From assembly GCF_000740775.1 (NCBI RefSeq), contig NZ_JFGS01000021.1:1-64000 (forward strand): DNA of 64,000 bases, given 5' to 3'. The notes beneath the pieces are model-generated. The model had not been told where the DNA came from, made no database searches, and saw only the letters and a list, made by a program, of their open reading frames with translations. Positions 23,061 to 30,098 of the stretch are shown here, piece by piece (position 1 is the stretch's first letter; every line of letters starts with the position of its first letter). A program made the position numbers and the translations under genes. Source of the DNA: Haematobacter missouriensis (lineage in GTDB: Bacteria; Pseudomonadota; Alphaproteobacteria; Rhodobacterales; Rhodobacteraceae).

Positions 23061-26050
23061 CCAGTCCCAATATCCGACGCGAAAAGCTGCACACCGAAGA
23101 GGCGGTCGAAATCCATCTGGTAGATCAGCTTGTCTCCAACCAGGGCTGGCGGGAACGCTCCTACACCACGTTTGATCGTACGAATGCCATTGACCCGGAA
23201 ATGGCTGCGGAGTTTGTCCGGACGACCCAGCCCGAGGCGTGGTCGCGCCTGAACGATCAGTACCCCGGACGAGCCGAGGCTGAGCTTGCCCGGCAGATTG
23301 CCAGTCGTCTTGGCGCGGTCGGCACGCTGGAGGTGCTGCGGCAGGGGATCACCATCGTCCCAGGAATCCGCATCAGCCTGTGCGGGTTTCGTCCGGCTTC
23401 GGGGATGAACCCCGACCTGGTGCGCGCCTACGAGGGCAACATTCTGACCGCCACGCGTCAGGTTCGCTATAGTCGTTCGTCCGAGAACGCCATTGACGTC
23501 GTCTTGTTCGTGAACGGCATCCCGGTGATCACGCTGGAGATCAAGAACACGCTGACGGGGTCGACCTATCAGACGGCCGAAACCCAGTATCGCCGCGACC
23601 GTTCGCCAAATGGCGAGCCGCTGTTGACGTTCAAGCGCGGAGCGCTGGTCCACTTCGCTTTGGATCAGGACAATGTCTCGATGACCACGCACTTAGAAAA
23701 CGGGCGGACGCGGTTCCTGCCCTTCAACCGGGGGCGTGATGGCGGTGCAGGCAATCCGGATGTCGAGGGTGAGTTTCGTATCGCCTACCTCTACCGTGAT
23801 GTGGAGGGCAGCAAGGCGGTGTGGTCCCGCGAGGTCTTGCTCGACATCATCCACAAGTTCGTGTTGGTGAGCGAAGTCGAAGAGCCCGGGGGCAAGGTTA
23901 AGCGCACGACCATCTGGCCCCGGTTTCATCAGCTTGATGCTGTGCGCCGTCTGTGCGCCGATGCGAAGCAAATGGGCGCTGGTCGGAACTACCTGTTCCA
24001 GCATTCGGCGGGTTCCGGCAAATCGAATACCATCGCATGGGTGGCCCATCAGCTTGCCACCCTGCACGACCATCAGGATCGGCCTATCTTTGACAGCGTG
24101 ATCATCGTCACCGATCGGGTCGTCCTGGACCGGCAACTACAGAACACCGTGAAGTCGTTTGCCCAAACCGCGAATTATGTGAAAGCCATCGACGGTACTT
24201 CGCGGCAGTTGCGCGCCGCCATCGAGCAGGGCGCCAAGATCATCATTTCGACGATCCACAAGTTCTCGACATACCAGATGAGCGTCCTGAAGAACGAGGC
24301 CAAGCGCAGGTTCGCGATCCTGATCGATGAGGCGCATAGTTCGCAGTCAGGGAAGCATGCCGACAGCATGGCGCGTGTGTTGGCGGATGGTGGAATCGCC
24401 GACGAAGATGAGCTGGACGAGGTTGAGCAGGCCCTGTTGGAACTGCAGCGCTTGCGCGGTCCACAAGCCAACCTTTCGTATCTGGCCTTTACCGCCACCC
24501 CTCGCAACGTGACGATGGAACGGTTCGGGATCAGCGGACTCGACGGGCTGCCCGCGCCGTTCCACCTCTATTCGATGCGGCAGGCGATCGAGGAGGGGTT
24601 CATCCTCGACGTGCTTCAGAACTACCAGACCTATCAGGCATATTTTGCCTTGGAAAAGGCCATCGACGAGGATCCGGAGCTTCTGGAGCGTAAGTCCCGG
24701 CGCAAGGTCGCGCGTTACGTTGATTTCCATGAAACCGCGATGGATCAAAAGGCCGAGGTGATCGTCGAGCACTTCCGACGCCATGCTCTGCCGGAGCTGG
24801 CTGGGCAGGCCAAGGCCATGGTTGTCACCTCCAGCCGGGAACACGCCATCCGCACCCATCAGGCGATAAGCCGATACATCGTCGCGCAGGGCTATGACGA
24901 CGTGCATTCTCTGGTCGCATTCTCGGGCGAGATATTGGTGGACGGTCAGGCCTACTCGGAGCCCGGGATGAACGGATTTCCGGAAACGGAACTGCCCCGC
25001 AGGTTCGATGGTGCTGAGTTCAACGTGCTGGTGGTCGCCGAAAAGTATCAAACGGGCTTCGATCAACCGAAGCTGGTTGCGATGTACATCGATCGTAAGC
25101 TGGATGGGCTTCAGGCCGTCCAGACATTGTCGCGCCTCAACCGGACATTTCCGACCAAAACCCGAACCTTCATTTTGGACTTTCGTAATGCAGTCGACGA
25201 AATCCAAGAGGCGTTCAGGCCATACTTCAATGCCACGGGTATGGAAGACCGATCAGACCCGAACCAGATTTACAACCTGCAAGCTCGTTTGAATGCCTTC
25301 GGGATCCTTCAGCAGGATGAAATTGACCGTTTTGTCGCCCGTTTCCTTGGAAATCGTCAGGCGGCCGATGAGCGACCGGTTCTGGAAGGAATCGTGCGTC
25401 AGGCGGTTGATCGCTTTGAAACACAGTTGGCCGAAGATGAGCAGGAGGAGTTTCGCCAGCTGCTGGCGTCCTACCTGCGCTTCTATTCATTCATCGCGCA
25501 GGTGGTCAGTCTCCAAGACACGGGGCTAGAGAAGCTGCATGTTTATGGTTCCTGGCTGAAGCGGCTGCTTCCGTCTCGCGCCGCGCCCGAAGGCGAAGAC
25601 ATCACCGATGACATGCTTCAATTGACAGCGTATCGCCTGCAGGATCAGGGCGTTTCGGACGGCCGCCTTCAACGCGACGAGACCGCCAATCTGTCACCAA
25701 TCGACCGGTTTGGTGCCAATGCCTATACCGAGGAAGAGCAGAGGGCACTTTCTGAAATTATCGATGCATTCAACGCGCGCCATGGGACGAGTTTCACTGA
25801 AGAAGATTACATCCGTTTCGAAGCTGTCAATGATGCCATTCTGGATGACGATGCGTGGGTGGAGATTTTGCGGAATAACGCGCCGGAGGTTGTGAAGGAC
25901 CGCTTCAATGCAGAATTCATGCGCCGCGCCATCAATGTATTTCAGAGGGACAATCAGATGCGAAACGCTTTCATGCAGGATAAGGAGGCGCGTGACATGC
26001 TCATGGGGTTGATGTTCCGTCGTGTGATGCGGGCTGCACGGGCCGCTTGA
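23057..26050 (+). CDS. hsdR: Type I restriction endonuclease, R subunit
   Basis: 997-residue motor and nuclease subunit. The PD-(D/E)xK nuclease site is visible as IDVVLFVNGIPVITLEIKN (Asp ~146, Glu-x-Lys ~161-163), followed by the QTAETQY motif typical of HsdR. The translocase shows Walker A HSAGSGKSNTI (~316), the DEAH-type box ILIDEAHSSQSG (~420) and motif III LAFTATP. The C-terminal helical part is complete. Length is normal for the family. It is the last gene of the operon and overlaps the HEPN-like gene by four bases. With HsdM and HsdS it restricts unmodified incoming DNA. Confidence 0.96.
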   Translation: MTSPNIRREKLHTEEAVEIHLVDQLVSNQGWRERSYTTFDRTNAIDPEMAAEFVRTTQPEAWSRLNDQYPGRAEAELARQIASRLGAVGTLEVLRQGITIVPGIRISLCGFRPASGMNPDLVRAYEGNILTATRQVRYSRSSENAIDVVLFVNGIPVITLEIKNTLTGSTYQTAETQYRRDRSPNGEPLLTFKRGALVHFALDQDNVSMTTHLENGRTRFLPFNRGRDGGAGNPDVEGEFRIAYLYRDVEGSKAVWSREVLLDIIHKFVLVSEVEEPGGKVKRTTIWPRFHQLDAVRRLCADAKQMGAGRNYLFQHSAGSGKSNTIAWVAHQLATLHDHQDRPIFDSVIIVTDRVVLDRQLQNTVKSFAQTANYVKAIDGTSRQLRAAIEQGAKIIISTIHKFSTYQMSVLKNEAKRRFAILIDEAHSSQSGKHADSMARVLADGGIADEDELDEVEQALLELQRLRGPQANLSYLAFTATPRNVTMERFGISGLDGLPAPFHLYSMRQAIEEGFILDVLQNYQTYQAYFALEKAIDEDPELLERKSRRKVARYVDFHETAMDQKAEVIVEHFRRHALPELAGQAKAMVVTSSREHAIRTHQAISRYIVAQGYDDVHSLVAFSGEILVDGQAYSEPGMNGFPETELPRRFDGAEFNVLVVAEKYQTGFDQPKLVAMYIDRKLDGLQAVQTLSRLNRTFPTKTRTFILDFRNAVDEIQEAFRPYFNATGMEDRSDPNQIYNLQARLNAFGILQQDEIDRFVARFLGNRQAADERPVLEGIVRQAVDRFETQLAEDEQEEFRQLLASYLRFYSFIAQVVSLQDTGLEKLHVYGSWLKRLLPSRAAPEGEDITDDMLQLTAYRLQDQGVSDGRLQRDETANLSPIDRFGANAYTEEEQRALSEIIDAFNARHGTSFTEEDYIRFEAVNDAILDDDAWVEILRNNAPEVVKDRFNAEFMRRAINVFQRDNQMRNAFMQDKEARDMLMGLMFRRVMRAARAA

Positions 26051-26233
26051 TCTTGAAGTTGGTGTTTTCTCCGCAAGGAGCCGTGAGCCTGACGTTTTGA
26101 CCGCTAGCGAGATTGGAACGTGTGCATACTTCGGCTCCCTTTCGTTGACGATCATGCCACGTAGGCATGACTGCAGATTTTTTTGCGCGGGTAGAAGGTG
26201 AATTGTAGCCATGAGCTTCATGACTGAGCAGTT

Positions 26234-27070
26234 TCATCGCCGGATCGTGCCCGCTGAGACGGCCATTCCGTGTGCTGCCAGTTGCGCCTGAAACCTCGAA
26301 CAGCCGAACTTGGACCGCAGATCTTCCACCCGGTTATCATAGCAACTCTCGCCGATTGCCCGTTTCAGATCATTTTCATGGAAGTATCGGTTGCCGAACG
26401 GCGCGGGCGCGATCAGCCGTTGCAATTCGCTCTCCTTTGGCGAAATTGACCGAGGCGTTGTATGGGATAGGCCCGGCCGAACTTCACCACCGCCGCCACG
26501 CCACTTCCGCATAAACCCGAGCAGATACCCCGCTGGCACAGCCTCTCGCCCACGCCGCCGGTTGAACTCCCGGAAGCGATCCCAGATGTGCCGGCTGTCT
26601 GCCGCACGGCAGGGCAGGGCGGTCTTGGCCTTCCCGATCAGTGCCAGCCAGCGCGCTGTCGGTTCAGGTCCGCCACGACCCACCATGATTGTTCCATGAA
26701 ATACATTTTTGTTTGAATCTCTTATATAAGGCGAGATGTCAGCTGTGGTTGACACGTCATCCTCGACACCCGGCTCATCGCAACAGCCGAACCGGAAGAG
26801 CCAGGGCGCGAACCTGCCCTTGCCGCGATGGCGCAAGAGCCGCAGCCCGGAAGTCGCCAACTCCGTCAGCAGGCTGTGCAGATGCTGGCGCGAGACCTCC
26901 ATCCGTTCGGCGAGATCGCTCAGAGTAAAGGCGGCGGTTCCATGGGGCAGGCCGTTGTAGCCTTCCTTCCAGGCGATGCCGTCGAGGATCAGTGTCGCAA
27001 GCTTGTGTGCGGCGCAGGAGAGGTTTGTGTGGGTGATGCGGCGAAGGATGGCGCCAGTGGTGAGTTCCAT
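26234..27070 (-). CDS. Helix-turn-helix plasmid protein, function unknown
   Basis: 278-residue soluble protein I cannot name. Near residues 35-75 is a winged-helix-like segment (FTLSDLAERMEVSRQHLHSL, then LATSGLRLLRHRGKGRF). The middle is Arg-rich (FREFNRRRGREAVPAGYLL), and the tail contains another helical unit (VEDLRSKFGCSRFQAQLAA). The ATG at 27070 has GGAGACGACG upstream; the frame extends to 27109. A copy of the ATGGTGAT motif (27113-27120, minus strand) lies in its promoter. It sits between the restriction island and the transfer genes, so it may regulate or replicate the element. Confidence 0.6.
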   Translation of the reverse strand: MELTTGAILRRITHTNLSCAAHKLATLILDGIAWKEGYNGLPHGTAAFTLSDLAERMEVSRQHLHSLLTELATSGLRLLRHRGKGRFAPWLFRFGCCDEPGVEDDVSTTADISPYIRDSNKNVFHGTIMVGRGGPEPTARWLALIGKAKTALPCRAADSRHIWDRFREFNRRRGREAVPAGYLLGFMRKWRGGGGEVRPGLSHTTPRSISPKESELQRLIAPAPFGNRYFHENDLKRAIGESCYDNRVEDLRSKFGCSRFQAQLAAHGMAVSAGTIRR

Positions 27071-27143
27071 GATCGTCGTCTCCGATACGACGCGCCAAGC
27101 ACACAGCAATACATCACCATCGCATGCAATATAACATTATTGG

Positions 27144-27172
27144 TTGCGCAACCTCAAAGGATGGACTAGAAT
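27144..27172 (+). promoter_or_regulatory. Promoter of a candidate small RNA
   Basis: TTGCGC (27144-27149), 17-base spacer, TAGAAT (27167-27172) on the plus strand. The -10 is one base from consensus, the -35 is weak. Confidence 0.45.
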
Positions 27173-27178
27173 ACTCTG

Positions 27179-27299
27179 GCTAGGTGAGTGTTCTTTGAGG
27201 TTTTGGTGTTGGGCCTTTGGTCTGGCGTCGTCTTCAAAAAGGGGATCGAACGTCCCCGACACAGAGAGCCGCCGGGGCCGCAAGGCTCCGGCGGCTTTT
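27179..27299 (+). ncRNA. Candidate plasmid small RNA (~120 nt)
   Basis: Predicted from a promoter on the plus strand and a very strong terminator in a region where both neighbouring genes are on the minus strand, so the terminator serves neither of them. An internal hairpin GGGGA-TCGAACG-TCCCC lies at 27241-27256. No credible peptide start with a ribosome site is seen. The 3' end reaches the stop codon of the opposite gene. Function unknown. Confidence 0.45.
27267..27299 (+). terminator. Strong intrinsic terminator
   Basis: Stem AGCCGCCGGGGCC (27267-27279), loop GCAA, stem GGCTCCGGCGGCT (27284-27296), 13 bp with one G-U pair, ending in TTTT. On the minus strand no U-tract follows, so it acts on a plus-strand transcript. 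Confidence 0.75.
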
Positions 27300-27967
27300 C
27301 AATAGCGGACCTCTTCCGAGCCATAGTTTCCGGCATGGTCACGCCAGTCCACAAAGACCGAGCGCCAGGAATAGCTGCGGCAATGCTCCGGCACCGCGAG
27401 ATCAGATGCCTCCGGGACAGCACCAACTGAGGATCGGGTCCAGCCATAGTCGCCTTGCGTGCCATAGGAGCCGAGACGGGTGGAATCGCTCTGGATGCAG
27501 TCGCCATCACGGTTCTGATGCTGGCTGAACTGGATGTGGTAGACTCGGATGCTGCGTACGAAGTCAAAGGCATCGCCGGAGATGTCGATGTTGGCCTGCC
27601 CCTCGGCTTGCGCGAGGATCAGCCCGGGTACTTCGATAGGGGGCGACCGCGTGCGTACAGGCGGCTCGCGGAACGCAATGTCATAGAGCCGCTCCATCGG
27701 GCTGAGCGGCGCTTGACCGCCGAAGGATGCGCCCATCGGGCAGCGCCAGATTTGTAGGGGCGGCTCGACCGGCCAGGGCGTGATGCGGCGAATGAACTCG
27801 GCTCGGGCCCTGGCGCAGGGGACAGAGGAAGGCCAGCCGCCGGCGAGGCAAAGGAGGATGGCACAGTCGATCTGGTAGCTCTGCGCCTTAACGGGTGCAG
27901 GGCTCGAGACTGCGGCGGACAGGGCCAGAGAGGCTGTCAGAACGGTGGATCGAAGGGCAGGATACAT
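27299..27967 (-). CDS. Exported protein of unknown function
   Basis: 222 residues with a signal peptide (residues 1-29, hydrophobic TVLTASLALSAAVSS ending APVKAQ). The mature part has several cysteines (CAILLC, CRSYSW) and a beta-rich look, with no motif I recognise. It lies next to the secretion operon on the opposite strand, so a role in the transfer apparatus or entry control is possible but not shown. Its promoter region (27968-28050) holds the inverted repeat AATGCAA-N5-TTGCATT and a copy of the CAATAATGGTGTA motif. Confidence 0.6.
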   Translation of the reverse strand: MYPALRSTVLTASLALSAAVSSPAPVKAQSYQIDCAILLCLAGGWPSSVPCARARAEFIRRITPWPVEPPLQIWRCPMGASFGGQAPLSPMERLYDIAFREPPVRTRSPPIEVPGLILAQAEGQANIDISGDAFDFVRSIRVYHIQFSQHQNRDGDCIQSDSTRLGSYGTQGDYGWTRSSVGAVPEASDLAVPEHCRSYSWRSVFVDWRDHAGNYGSEEVRY

Positions 27968-28003
27968 GGAGGCGACTCGCTCAGTTACCCCCTATCGCTA
28001 CGA

Positions 28004-28016
28004 TACACCATTATTG
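28004..28016 (-). promoter_or_regulatory. CAATAATGGTGTA motif, copy upstream of the exported protein gene
   Basis: On the minus strand CAATAATGGTGTA, identical over 13 bases to 28450-28462 on the plus strand in front of the secretion operon. Suggests a common regulator. Confidence 0.45.
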
Positions 28017-28035
28017 AATGCAACATTCTTGCATT
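28017..28035. promoter_or_regulatory. Perfect dyad AATGCAA-N5-TTGCATT
   Basis: Seven-base perfect arms separated by CATTC. It lies about 50 bp upstream of the exported-protein start at 27967 and just beyond the stop of the next minus-strand gene. Likely a regulator site. Confidence 0.4.
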
Positions 28036-28069
28036 GCTTGTCGTGTGGCTGGCGTGTCTGATCTTCGCC

Positions 28070-28345
28070 CTAGTGTCCCACCACGCTCTGGAAACGCCCG
28101 TAATCCTGACTGACCTCCTGTGCCTCGGAGAAGGCCCGGGCACGCTCGGCATCGAGGCAGCGGAAGTAGTCCTGCACTGCGGAGATGTAGTCCTCGAAGT
28201 CGTCCCGGATCAGATCGGCATAGGCCCGTACATCGGCCGGGTCGCTTGGCAACCATGGCCGTTCAGGGGGATCGCATGATGCTAAGGCGGCGGAGCAACT
28301 CACCATGATGGCGACAAGGCAGGGCATAAGGCTTAGCTTCACCAT
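28070..28345 (-). CDS. Small exported or lipoprotein-like protein
   Basis: 91 residues with an N-terminal hydrophobic signal (LMPCLVAIMVSCSAALASC). Cysteines at the end of this segment could form a lipobox (ALASC), giving a lipoprotein. The mature part is acidic and helical (DVRAYADLIRDDFEDYISAV, DYFRCLDAERARAF). No family recognised. It is divergent from the secretion operon, sharing a ~190-bp promoter region with repeated ATGGTG motifs. Confidence 0.6.
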   Translation of the reverse strand: MVKLSLMPCLVAIMVSCSAALASCDPPERPWLPSDPADVRAYADLIRDDFEDYISAVQDYFRCLDAERARAFSEAQEVSQDYGRFQSVVGH

Positions 28346-28404
28346 GTTTCGGACGAGGCCCCGTCATTGCTTTGATTTGTCACTGTCTTGGGCTATCCAC
28401 CCTT

Positions 28405-28486
28405 ATGGTGCGATGATCTGCCGTCAAGGCATCAAATAATCGTTGCCATCAATAATGGTGTAATGATACGGCTATGGTGATTTGAT
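28405..28486 (+). promoter_or_regulatory. Three ATGGTG-type repeats before the secretion operon
   Basis: ATGGTG-CG-ATGAT (28405-28417), ATGGTG-TA-ATGAT (28455-28467) and ATGGTG-AT-TTGAT (28474-28486). The first two are exactly 50 bp apart. Related copies on the minus strand lie at 27113-27120 and 27998-28010. Probably the operator of a transfer-gene regulator. Confidence 0.45.
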
Positions 28487-28532
28487 TCCCCATGGCCTGA
28501 CCCATTCTATGGAGAGGAGCCGCGGGGAGACC

Positions 28533-28856
28533 ATGCTAGAAGACGCCCCGAATGTGGTTACAGAAGACGGATTGCGACAGCTGCTCGCGCAGGGCTATTC
28601 GGCCGAAGTGGTCTGTCGGACCGCAGCCGAGAAGCGCCTCAACGCCTGGTACGGCTCCTGGTATGTGCGGGCCATCGGCCCTTCGGGCGGCGATGAGAAG
28701 ATCGTCGTCACCAGCCGCAATTACATCAAGGCGCGCGAGTTCAAGACCGTCGTTGGGCTCGTCAGTTTCCTCTCTGATATCGGGATGCGCACGGCGCATA
28801 TTCCGCTCGACGAAGGGGGGCGCTCTCTCCACCAACTGCCCGCGCAGCAGAGCTGA
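28533..28856 (+). CDS. Small conserved-looking protein ahead of virB1
   Basis: 107-residue soluble protein, function unknown. The start ATG at 28533 has GGGGAG five bases upstream; longer frames start at 28482 or 28509. The middle has DEKIVVTSRNYIKAREFKTV and the end GMRTAHIPLDEGGR. It has no signal or membrane segment. As the first gene of the virB operon it overlaps the virB1 coding region, so it may be regulatory or coupled to the start of virB1. Confidence 0.6.
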   Translation: MLEDAPNVVTEDGLRQLLAQGYSAEVVCRTAAEKRLNAWYGSWYVRAIGPSGGDEKIVVTSRNYIKAREFKTVVGLVSFLSDIGMRTAHIPLDEGGRSLHQLPAQQS

Positions 28857-29520
28857 GGCTTCATCCCTTCTTCTGGCCCTCTGTGTCCTTGCCGGGATCG
28901 CTCCAGCTGGCGCGAGGGCCGAGGGCTTTGTGTTTCGGGTAGCGCTGGACGGCCAACTGGCGGCGGTGTCATCCGATACCGGCTTCATGCGCCAGTTTGG
29001 CACCGAGACGCCGGATCGCCTCTTCCTCTTCACGACACCGCAGGATGATGCTGAAGCTGGTGCCAGTGTCCCCATGCCGCGGCCTGCTTCTGCCAGCCCC
29101 GAGATCCTACAGGGCATCGAAGACACCGCGCTGCGCTATGGTGGCCATGCCGCGCTGAGGCGGGCGGGGCTGTCTGTCAGCGACTGGACGCTGTTCTACC
29201 GCGCCAACATCGAGGTCGAGAGCGCCTATAACCCTTCCGCCCTCAGCCATGCCGGCGCCATCGGCCTTGGCCAGCTGATGCCCGACACCGCCAGCTTTCT
29301 CGGGGTCGATCCGAATGACTGGCGGCAGAATCTCGACGGATCGGCCCGTTATCTTCTCCTGATGCTCGAGACCTTCGGCACGCCGGAACTGGCGCTTGCC
29401 GCCTATAACGCCGGACCCGAGGCCGTCAGCCGCCACGGCGGCATCCCCCCTTATGTTGAGACCCAGGGCCATGTGGCCCGTGTGCAGGCCGTTTATGCGC
29501 GGCTGAAAGGAACGAGTTGA
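28840..29520 (+). CDS. virB1: VirB1-like lytic transglycosylase
   Basis: Periplasmic SLT-type lytic transglycosylase that opens the peptidoglycan for the secretion channel. Catalytic Glu is in YRANIEVESAYNPSALS; GAIGLGQLMPDTA and ALAAYNAGPEAV are the other family motifs. A signal peptide reads LLLALCVLAGIAPAGARA. The start is uncertain: no ATG, GTG or TTG lies in frame between 28754 and 28929. The choices are a CTG at 28873, a TTG at 28753 deep in the upstream gene, or a GTG at 28930 that would lose the signal peptide. The coordinate given is approximate. Its stop overlaps the virB2 start. Confidence 0.85.
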   Translation, partial: PRSRAEASSLLLALCVLAGIAPAGARAEGFVFRVALDGQLAAVSSDTGFMRQFGTETPDRLFLFTTPQDDAEAGASVPMPRPASASPEILQGIEDTALRYGGHAALRRAGLSVSDWTLFYRANIEVESAYNPSALSHAGAIGLGQLMPDTASFLGVDPNDWRQNLDGSARYLLLMLETFGTPELALAAYNAGPEAVSRHGGIPPYVETQGHVARVQAVYARLKGTS

Positions 29521-29807
29521 TGAAATCCCCTTCCGTCACGGCGGTCATGACAATGGCCTTTGTGGTGCTGGCAGGCCCTGCGCTGGCTCAGAGCATCGAC
29601 CTCTCGCCGGTGCAGACACTGCTGCAAGGCATTGTCGATGCCATCACCGGCCCTCTGGGCATCGTGATCGGCACGCTGGCACTGATCGGGGTCTTCCTGT
29701 CCTGGCTCTTCGGCATCCTCGACTTCCGTCAGGCGCTCTGGGTTCTGGTGGCGATCGCCGGCATCGCCGCCGCACCGACCATCGTTGCCGCGATCTGGAC
29801 CACTTGA
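29520..29807 (+). CDS. virB2: VirB2 pilin
   Basis: 95-residue major pilus subunit of the type IV secretion system. A cleavable signal (AFVVLAGPALAQS) is followed by two hydrophobic segments (LGIVIGTLALIGVFLSWLFG and ALWVLVAIAGIAAAPTIVAAI), as in VirB2/TrbC pilins. The ATG at 29520 overlaps the virB1 stop. Confidence 0.88.
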   Translation: MKSPSVTAVMTMAFVVLAGPALAQSIDLSPVQTLLQGIVDAITGPLGIVIGTLALIGVFLSWLFGILDFRQALWVLVAIAGIAAAPTIVAAIWTT

Positions 29808-29819
29808 GGCCTGGGTAGC

Positions 29820-30098
29820 ATGGCGGAACAGTCGCGCGTTTTCATCGGCCTCTTGCGGCCCCCCAAGCTGATGGGGCTGCCGATCATGTATGCCATGGTC
29901 TGGCTTTTTGGGTCGTCGATGCTGTTCCTCTGGGTCCAGAGCTGGATCATCGTCGTGGCGGCCGGGATTACCTGGCCGCTCTTATGGAAGGCGGCGGATT
30001 GGGATCCGAACTTCCTCGACGTGCTGGTGATTACGCTGCAAGAAACCCCGCCGACGCGGAACCGCAAACATCACGGGGGAGACAGCTATGCCCCATGA
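29820..30098 (+). CDS. virB3: VirB3
   Basis: 92-residue inner-membrane protein of the T4SS, usually working with the VirB4 ATPase in pilus assembly. Two adjacent membrane segments (LMGLPIMYAMVWLFGSSMLF; WIIVVAAGITWPLLW) and the conserved start VFIGLLRPPKLMG are visible. It lies 12 bases after virB2 and overlaps virB4 by 11. Confidence 0.88.
   Translation: MAEQSRVFIGLLRPPKLMGLPIMYAMVWLFGSSMLFLWVQSWIIVVAAGITWPLLWKAADWDPNFLDVLVITLQETPPTRNRKHHGGDSYAP

Noticed and set aside
27238-27260. GGGGATCGAACGTCCCC resembles the T-arm of a tRNA
   Set aside because: No matching acceptor stem, anticodon arm or CCA end could be built from the surrounding bases; treated as a hairpin within the candidate small RNA.
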